Positions 57,050 through 64,000 of a stretch of 64,000 bases of DNA are shown piece by piece. The stretch lies in contig JAJEKV010000149.1 of assembly GCA_021234155.1 (NCBI GenBank), forward strand, positions 308,001 to 372,000. Reading direction: 5' to 3'. The notes under the pieces are model-generated. The model saw only the letters and a list, made by a program, of their open reading frames with translations. It was not told where the DNA came from and searched no databases. This DNA is from Isoetes taiwanensis. Its lineage: Eukaryota > Streptophyta > Lycopodiopsida > Isoetales > Isoetaceae. Every line of letters starts with the position of its first letter. Position 1 is the first letter of the stretch. Position numbers and translations under genes: made by a program.

Positions 57050-59980
57050 CAAATATTTGTATGGTCGTCACATTAAGGACCACATATCTTTTATCAATAA
57101 TGTGAGAACCAAGCCAAAATGGCTAAATTATAGGACTGGAGAAGATATAGAAGATTGTCTCGTCATGACTGTTGTAGTAGAGTCCACATTTTGGAAGTTC
57201 CTTTTGATCATCCCAATTTTGCTTAGCAAGACATCATGAAGTACAAGTCTATTAGCACTATTATGGTAATAGCAATTCAAAAACATTTGCAAATATCCTT
57301 GGGTTATAAAATGTTCGTGACAAACCAATCACAAGGTTGCGCAGAATGATGATGGTGTTTTTTATAACAAAGTACACAAGTGATTGCAGGATTTTGGGAT
57401 TCAACAATGTGCATTGCTCCCTATCTCAGTACTTATATAAATTTGACATGCTTGAGTTTCAAGTAATTGAGAATGTAAAATAATAGCAGCTAATTTAAAC
57501 ATGTGGAATTGTTAAGGTAGGGAGGGATCCTGAGTGCTTCTTCTTCAAAATCAATATCTTAATCAGTATCTTATTGTCAATGTTTGAGAGCATGTCTAGG
57601 GGCATAACATAGCGTCTGTTTGAGAGCGTGTTCAGGGGCGTAACATACTTTTTTCCTATTGAAGGATGTGTTTCATTAATCATGTAACATCAAATACATT
57701 TTCTTGACAAATGACAACATGGTAGATTTGAGGGCTACAATTTAGGCATCCTAATTTTTACAGATCGTCACTAAACAACATATGCAAATGCTTGATCAAC
57801 ACTATATGTTTGCTACGAAAGAATATTGCACTTTAAACATTTGAATGCATCAGGTCGTCCACATAATTTCAAGAGCCTTTGCTAATTGCAATGCAAGATA
57901 TTGTTGCCAAAGCTCGAGAATGCCATTATTGCGTTGCTCAAAAAGACACAATATAATAACTATATGAGTTGACAAATAATGTGCTTGATTAGCATTCCAT
58001 TTAGCTAAGTTATTGCTTGCTTCTTCATTTTATAGTTCTAAACAACATTTCATAAACTGCCAGTCCATTAAAATTCCTGGATTTTTGAGTGTTTGTTTAC
58101 TTTAGGTAATTTTTTTGGTTTTTAGTCTGTTGGTGGTGCCGGCTTAGAGCACCGCCATCATAAGCCACCAGACCATTACAATTCCAAATCATATATAAGA
58201 CACATGTGCAAAATGGTTCCGTGGAAGCTTAATTGGGCCAACAACGAAATCACATTTGAGGAATAAGCAATGACAAAAGAAACATACTTCATTAGAGATA
58301 ATATGGGGTCTCCAAAGGGCCTTAGCGAAAATTGGGAAATGACACATCAGTTTTTGGCCTAGACCAGTCAGGTGCAAGGGCCTTTGTATTGGATCCACAC
58401 CTACCTGACATTGTGGATTATAGTTTGTATTTGTTGGCATCCACGTGTCTTTCCAAGAGAGGTCACTTTTCCCCATAGATACTCCTCAATCTACTATATG
58501 AGATTTGCCTCAATGAGATTTGCCGTGATCTACTATATGAGATTTGCCCAAATTTTCCTTGAAAAAGGGGATTTGTAACGGGCCCATGGTAGACCGCTCG
58601 AGTATTCGAACCTTGAATGTGCCTATGGGGCGTTCCCGAGACACTGGCATAAATGGGTAGAAGCGACTACTCATAAACGTCTAGACGATTTTGCCCAGTT
58701 GGTTAAGGGCATGTTGGTTAGGAACGTTACAGGATTTGAAATTTGAAATGGCCAGTTACCCACCCAAATGGATTTGTGCTCCTAGAACTTTTTGAATCAC
58801 GCCATGCAAGATTCATTCTAGATCAAATTGCAATCCATACTTACTACGATTTTGGAAGCCCGCAGAGGCAACTATTTTAGATTTTCCAATTGCCTATGGC
58901 GATGCTGGAGGTTTATGCAGGCGATAAGAAGGTAAATTGTCCTGATTTTTAAGCTATAAGAGTTGCTTGCGGTAATTGAATATGCAGGATTTCGAAAAAA
59001 TATGTAGAGTTAACTGATATTTTTGCTTCTGTTCGAGCATCTAGACTATATTGTGATGCTATGGGCATATTCTTGAGATAAAACCTTAAACTCTGGCAAC
59101 TCTTCATTGTTTTTAGCTCTACAGATGGGGATTCATGTTAGATAGGGCAGATTGCACTGGCATGTGTTTCAGATGCTAAAGAAGCATCTAGAGCATGCAC
59201 TTGCCCTTTCTCTATCCAAGGCACTTAGAAGATTAGGTATGGCAGTAGAATTCTTTAGAAGTTCCTTTACTCCATCAAAATCTATCTAGATTTGCTGGTT
59301 ATCAATACATATATAAGCCAGCTTCAATTTCTGTTTGAAGCTAATATTTCTGCCCCAGGAAAAAACCTGGGCATGACACGTTCACATGAAAAAATAACAA
59401 AAAATAAAAAGTCCCAGAATTTTCCATTCCTTTCTCTTTAAGCCTCCTGGTTCCCCTTTCTTCCTCTGCAAGCAACAAGCAGCTACAGCTCTATGATATC
59501 AAAAGGGGCAAAAACAGAGGATAAATCAACTTAAACACCTTGCAGAGGCGCCTATTCTCAACTATTTCAATCTTGGGCTTCTTCAAAGCAGGCTTCTCTT
59601 CTTTATTATAAAACAGAGATTTCTCCCAAGGCTCCCATTCTTCCAGAACACAGTCTGAGCCCAAATCGTCCTGGAATGAGCCCAAATCGTCCTGGAAAAC
59701 GAAATCTAGGGATAGATAACAGCACTTGCTGGAATCTAGCTGGGAATTTGGGCTTTGTTTGCCTGGGCAGCAGCAACGTTCTCATTATTGGAGTCTACCT
59801 ATTCCAGCAGGCAAGGCCCTGCGCTTGCAAAGGGCAACAACTCCAAATCCGATAGCCCCAAATCCAGCTTCAAGCAGGTGGTTCTTAACCCCTTCCTTTT
59901 CCTTCTCTGTGTCCCTTTGCAAGCCTCATGAACAAGAAGCTCAGAGTCAGTCTTCCAAGATACCATCCGGAGGCACAGTT
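57050..59980. other. Interval without a supportable gene
   Basis: A block at 57761-57925 is a diverged direct repeat of 61547-61711. A short tandem (ctactatatgagatttgcc) lies at about 58488-58550. Around 58590-58760 a stretch with gcccagttggttaaggg resembles a degenerate tRNA D-arm/A-box and might be a SINE relic. Remaining short frames have no match. Confidence 0.5.
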
Positions 59981-59981
59981 C

Positions 59982-60590
59982 CTATTTGTTGGCATTTGAT
60001 GTAGATGCACGATGATCTATTCCGGTTGCAGGGGGAGCTGTGTGCGGCGCTTGAGCAGCAGTTGCGGGAGCAGTTGGAGCAGTAGGAGCAGGAGGTGCAG
60101 TAGGGGTACTGGTGGCAGTAGTAGGAGCGGCAGCCGGCAGGGTAGCTCCTGTAGCAGTAGCAATGGGGCCTATGGATGTTGTAGCAGCTTGACGCATTGC
60201 ATCGATGACCTCAGTAGGCGCCAGCCTAAAAATGCGAAGCTTGCCTCGGACCAATCCTACAGCGCCCCCTCGACGGCGGATTTCCCTGACTTGATCCAGC
60301 TGTTGCCGGCGGGACTCCTATTGCATCGGAGTAAGATCCCGGTCGACATACAGGGTAGTTCCCTTCAATTGCCTACTCTGATGCAAAATTGCCTCACGCA
60401 CTCTCACCTCTGCAACCATGAAGGTGACAACGCGTGGGGCGATCTGTGCGTTGAGCCCCAAGGCGGCTTGCTCGGACAATGTGGACTGTGGTCTGAAATG
60501 CCATGCGAGATAAGATCTTATCCTGGATGCGCTTGGTGAGATCCTCTCATGCTTTCTCTGATAAGGCATCTCAAAAGAATAAATCAAGTC
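59982..60590 (-). pseudogene. LINE ORF1 fragment with one stop
   Basis: The minus frame is open except for one TAG at about 60315. VVTFMVAEVRVREAILHQSR, GTTLYVDRDLTPMQ, then RRQQLDQVREIRRRGGAVG and LVRGKLRI fit the C-terminal RNA-binding half of L1-type ORF1 proteins (an x-LTPxQ motif followed by a basic region). An Ala/Thr/Pro tail follows. No ORF2 is next to it. Confidence 0.6.
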
Positions 60591-60873
60591 AATGTTAACC
60601 TTGTATAAGGATGTTAAAAACCAACGACACCATTGTTTGAAGAATATATTGATATGGAAACAATCATATGTTTGAAAAAGCTAATGCCACAATGCCCAAG
60701 GCATAGTTTCAAGGCCGAACATTTATGAAATATGTGTGCTTCAACTATATTAGCTTTTGTTTCCAATAGACAATACCTAGAATCTAATAACATTTTTATC
60801 TAATGACCTTATATACCCAACTAGACGTTCTCAACCATATTTATTAAATTTTTAATTTAATCTCGATGAAAAG

Positions 60874-60901
60874 CCCAGCAATGCTGGGCACTTTTTCTAG
60901 T
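60874..60901 (+). mobile_element. Helitron 3' terminus (element extends leftwards)
   Basis: A 17-nt hairpin gcccagcaatgctgggc (60874-60890) is followed seven bases later by CTAG (60898-60901) and T, the Helitron 3' signature. The layout is the same as at 35422-35449. The 5' end was not found. It may have carried the ORF1 fragment to its left. Confidence 0.65.
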
Positions 60902-62250
60902 TATGTATAATATCGTCTTCAATAATTCTAGACATATTAATTATTGTAGAAATGTAGATTTCTGCCTTGCATCTTCAAAAACATCTTTTGAGCTGTTGCA
61001 AAATAGACAATTCAATAATTAACATCTTCAAACAAATTGTGAAAGATCAAATTGCACAACATTTTTTAGACTTTCGTAAAAGTAATCAATTAACATTGAG
61101 TCCCTGTGTGTGAGCTGCCTAGCATTTAAGTTGATGTAGCATTCTAGTTTCGAACTGACACCAAGCTGGACGTCACACAAATCCACCTGTGTAAGTCAAT
61201 CAGTAAGTCAATCAGTAAGAGATAAATTTCTTGTAGTTCTCAACATCATTTGATAAATGAACTATAGTTAAATACGGTGAAAATGATACATATGAAATAT
61301 TTGCATGATAATATATCGACTAGTATAAACCAATCTATAGGCTACAAAATATAGTACATATTCTCGAATTTGCTTATATCAAAACAACAAATAATACAAT
61401 GTGACCCACACTATTCCCAACTTGGAGAATACCATTGGACTAAAAACACTATATTGAACAATGCAAACCATTACATAGATAATTTTCATTAATAAATATG
61501 TTCGTAATCATGTTCCTCATTTTCTGCAACATCGCCAAGCACATTTATAGATTATCACTAAGCACATATGTAGTTGTTTGCCAACACTATATATTTGTTG
61601 CACAAAGGAATATTGCACCTTAACCATTTGAATGCATCATGTCGTCCACATCCAAACTTCAAGAGGCTTTGCTAATCGTGATGCAAGACATTATTGCCAA
61701 AGCCTAGTAATGACGACGGGCATCATCACTTGTTTCTAAGGATTATTATATATTGGTAAAGAAAGAAACTGCATATGATATAATTGTTAACACAAATTAG
61801 AGAATAGGAAATTCATAACATATCAAAGTCAAATGTAATATATAGTTAGTCTATAAAGTTATAAATGAATATTACAGTGAGTTACCCACTACAAATCCCA
61901 AGACAGAAAATTACAGTGGGAACCAATAGTGCACAAGGAAGAGTAACAAAGGAAGAATGATATAATCTAACTTAAGATCACCCTGCTATAGTATGATTAT
62001 GATACTATAGCACCCTACTACTTGAGATTATGATAAGTTGTGACTTGTTCTCTTGGCTGGTCTGGTGAAGGCTGCGTGCTGTTTAGAGTTTGGTGAGGGC
62101 ATCTAAACATATTTCAATGTATTATAAAATTCCATTATGTCATGGAAGACCTTATCCTAGCTGCCGCCCCTATACTTTCATCTCAAACCCTCTAACATTG
62201 GCGGCCTGCCGAGTAAAAATGGTTGTTAAGGATTTAAAATTGAGTTGGAA
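60902..62250. other. Gene-free interval upstream of the Vps62-like gene
   Basis: AT-rich. It contains the right member (61547-61711) of the diverged repeat noted at 57761. No ORF of interest is present. Confidence 0.6.
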
Positions 62251-62256
62251 GGAGGA

Positions 62257-62266
62257 GTATATATAG
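62257..62266 (+). promoter_or_regulatory. TATA box of the Vps62-like gene
   Basis: gtatatatag lies about 165 bp before the ATG and roughly 75 bp before a plausible 5'UTR splice donor. Confidence 0.65.
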
Positions 62267-62336
62267 GGGTAGTTTTGGTTCATCAAACTCAATCCTTTCT
62301 CCTTCAGTTGCTTGTGTGACTTTGGTACTCTAAAGA

Positions 62337-62419
62337 GGTAATGCAAATCGTTAACAACATAAATTCGTTAACAATATAAATTCCACGTCTCTAATTTGTC
62401 TAATTTAACTGCATGCAGG
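62337..62419 (+). other. Predicted 5'UTR intron
   Basis: Donor aaagag|gtaatg and acceptor ctgcatgcag|gcacag, 83 bp, AT-rich. It ends seven bases before the ATG. Confidence 0.6.
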
Positions 62420-62426
62420 CACAGAT

Positions 62427-63056
62427 ATGGCGAGTGGAGCTCCGTTTATCTACAACACTAAGGTGCTGGGGATCGAGCAGTTTGATGACAAGGGCTCTGG
62501 TGCAGAGAAAGATCTGAGTGTGTGGAAGCCATCCTTGTATGTATGGAATCAAATCTACTTAGCTCAATACCTAGGCCAGACTCCTGTGTCTGGGTATGTT
62601 GGGGACAAATTGGTGACAGCCTTCCACTTTAACAATCCAAACGATACCGTGCCAGTGGGAAGCGGTAGCGAATGGTGGGAACAACTGTGGAATGATCACG
62701 GTAGTGGAAAACCTGATGATTACACCGTTTGGATTATAAAAGAAAAGATGATCCCAGATGGTTACGTTTGCTTGTCTTCAATTTTCTTCAAAAAAGACAA
62801 GGGCAGAACACCACCCACTGCACAAGAGGTTGGCGGCCAAGTTCTAGTGAAGAGTGAGTATGTTAAGTTTGTGTCGAGTAGTAAACTGATTTTTGTTTGG
62901 AATGACGTTGGCACCCATGCCAAACAAGACGTGACCATCTACAGTGGGCCTGATGGCATTGGAGCTTTTGCTTTTCGACACTACGGTTCCCCTGACTATG
63001 GCTCCTATCCCATCATAGATCTTTCCAAGGGCATGCAGGTCCCAATCCCATCCTAA
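62427..63056 (+). CDS. Vps62-like (DUF946-related) small protein
   Basis: A single-exon frame of 209 residues starts at MASGAPFIYN. There is no signal peptide or membrane segment, so a cytosolic protein is likely. The pattern fits the plant Vps62/DUF946 module: GSGAEKDLSVWKP near the N-terminus, then LWNDHGSGKPDDYTVW, IPDGYVCLSSIFF, and LIFVWNDVGTHAKQDVTIYSGP with a final GAFAFRHYGSPDYGSYPIIDL. The (W)NDxG...D-v-v/tiy unit recurs, as it does in that family, but this protein is far shorter than typical plant members of over 500 residues. The role is unknown in plants; Vps62 was linked to vacuolar sorting in yeast. A TATA box, 5'UTR intron and AATAAA signals (63168 and 63217) frame it, so it looks like a live gene. 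Membership is by eye only. Confidence 0.75.
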   Translation: MASGAPFIYNTKVLGIEQFDDKGSGAEKDLSVWKPSLYVWNQIYLAQYLGQTPVSGYVGDKLVTAFHFNNPNDTVPVGSGSEWWEQLWNDHGSGKPDDYTVWIIKEKMIPDGYVCLSSIFFKKDKGRTPPTAQEVGGQVLVKSEYVKFVSSSKLIFVWNDVGTHAKQDVTIYSGPDGIGAFAFRHYGSPDYGSYPIIDLSKGMQVPIPS

Positions 63057-63131
63057 AAGCCTGCACTCCAAGTTGGTATGTAATGTATTAATGTAACATT
63101 GTGTATTATGTATTGTGTATTGTGTACTGTG

Positions 63132-63235
63132 TTTGTTGGTGTCCTCTTCCGTTGCTAATGAGGACATAAATAAAACTTGTTGGTGCATTGTCCTCTTACC
63201 CACTAAAGAGGACATAAATAAAATTATGCTTGTTG
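63132..63235. repeat. Tandem duplication in the 3' region, with two AATAAA signals
   Basis: Two units (gtcctctt...gaggacataaataaaa...cttgttg) lie one after the other, each with a polyadenylation signal. Confidence 0.75.
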
Positions 63236-63249
63236 CTTTTGCACGATCG

Positions 63250-64000
63250 TCTTTTACTAGTCCCATTTTTTTTTGTAAACTACTAGGACCAGTGATTTGC
63301 TAGTTATTTCAGTGTGTAATCTTTAATTACCAAGTTTTTAAGCTGTGCCACCAAAGTGCCGCTTAGCATAATCATAGTTCAAAATCACAATTTCAGACTA
63401 GGTTACATTAAAAATTCAAATTCACATCGCAACTTACAACTTCAAATTCAGGTGACATTACGACTTCATATTGGAAGTTAACATTACAAGTTACCATTTA
63501 GTTCTTTTGATTCACAAAAAGGGGCTACATAAATGGCAATGCCAAGCATCTAAATCACTTCCATCACGTTTTCCATCAAGTTTCATATTTCATTATCAAA
63601 ATTCCATCTTGAAATCATAGTAGAATTCTTGAAGTTAAAGCTAACTACCACTAGATAAAAGTTCGATAACGCATGTTCTTTAAATAAGAAAGTGTGACGT
63701 TCCAAGTATACGTATACATACTATGACACGTCACTAGGGTATAATTAGACCCTTATGGGTCATTAGGGGATAATTTGGACTAACCTAAAAGGAGCTATGC
63801 TAAGTTGTTAATAGTAAATGTCAGCTGATTAGGGAGTGCCACCTGGCCCAATTCGATTGGTGGAGACTTGCCAAAATTAGGGTCCAAATTGGGTCCCTAT
63901 CCCCAATTCTGTCGCAAATCGATTTGGGAAGAGTTGGAGAAAGGAGGAGCTACTTGCCATTGCATCCAGATCTGAAGAATGGAAGGCTTTCGTGATAACG
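63250..64000. other. Right end of window, no gene seen
   Basis: AT-rich sequence. From 63693 (tgtgacgttccaag) the composition changes, and this could be the start of an LTR cut off by the window end. Confidence 0.35.

Noticed and set aside
59726-60004. 92-codon plus ORF
   Set aside because: No recognised domain, and it overlaps the end of the LINE ORF1 relic on the other strand.

Overview
The window is nuclear DNA from a land plant. The evidence is spliced GT47 exostosin genes, GT-AG introns, a TATA-driven gene with a 5'UTR intron, a pentatricopeptide-repeat relic, a PHT1 phosphate-transporter relic, Copia and Gypsy chromoviruses, LINEs and Helitron ends. The sequence is AT-rich and dominated by transposons. 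The LINE type and the Penelope-type reverse transcriptase point to a seed-free vascular plant such as a fern; that is an inference. Only three host genes look functional: two paralogous exostosin-family glycosyltransferases (24141-26047 on + and 43123-41498 on -) and a small Vps62-like gene (62427-63056, +).

Layout. 1-3380: old repeats, a LINE zinc-binding tail and palindromes. 3381-12592: a young 9.2-kb retroelement with a Penelope-like reverse transcriptase between two nearly identical 2.48-kb direct repeats (pseudo-LTRs). 12593-16560: diverged relatives of that repeat and a palindromic minisatellite. 16560-21270: a long, frame-broken, GC-richer LINE. 21270-24100: foldback and tandem repeats. 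24141-26047: exostosin gene 1. 27084-33520: a LINE fragment split by an intact 5.04-kb Copia element (342-bp LTRs, 5-bp target duplication). 33660-41000: tandem repeats, a foldback element, a Helitron terminus and otherwise unassigned sequence. 41498-43123: exostosin gene 2. 44225-50570: PHT1 and PPR relics, the PPR split by a LINE that itself holds a 3.2-kb insert. 50571-57049: a defective chromodomain Gypsy element carrying a 2.1-kb non-autonomous LTR element nested inside its pol frame. 57050-62250: repeats, a LINE ORF1 relic and a second Helitron terminus. 62250-63250: the Vps62-like gene.

The most unusual object is the Penelope-like element. Its pseudo-LTR carries an exon that joins in phase to the upstream ORF of the element. 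The pseudo-LTR also carries a long antisense open frame with internal protein repeats, and the reverse transcriptase frame opens exactly at a splice acceptor. The two exostosin genes share intron positions and phases and so are duplicates. Apart from these, the genes do not form a common pathway; the window is mostly a record of nested insertions.
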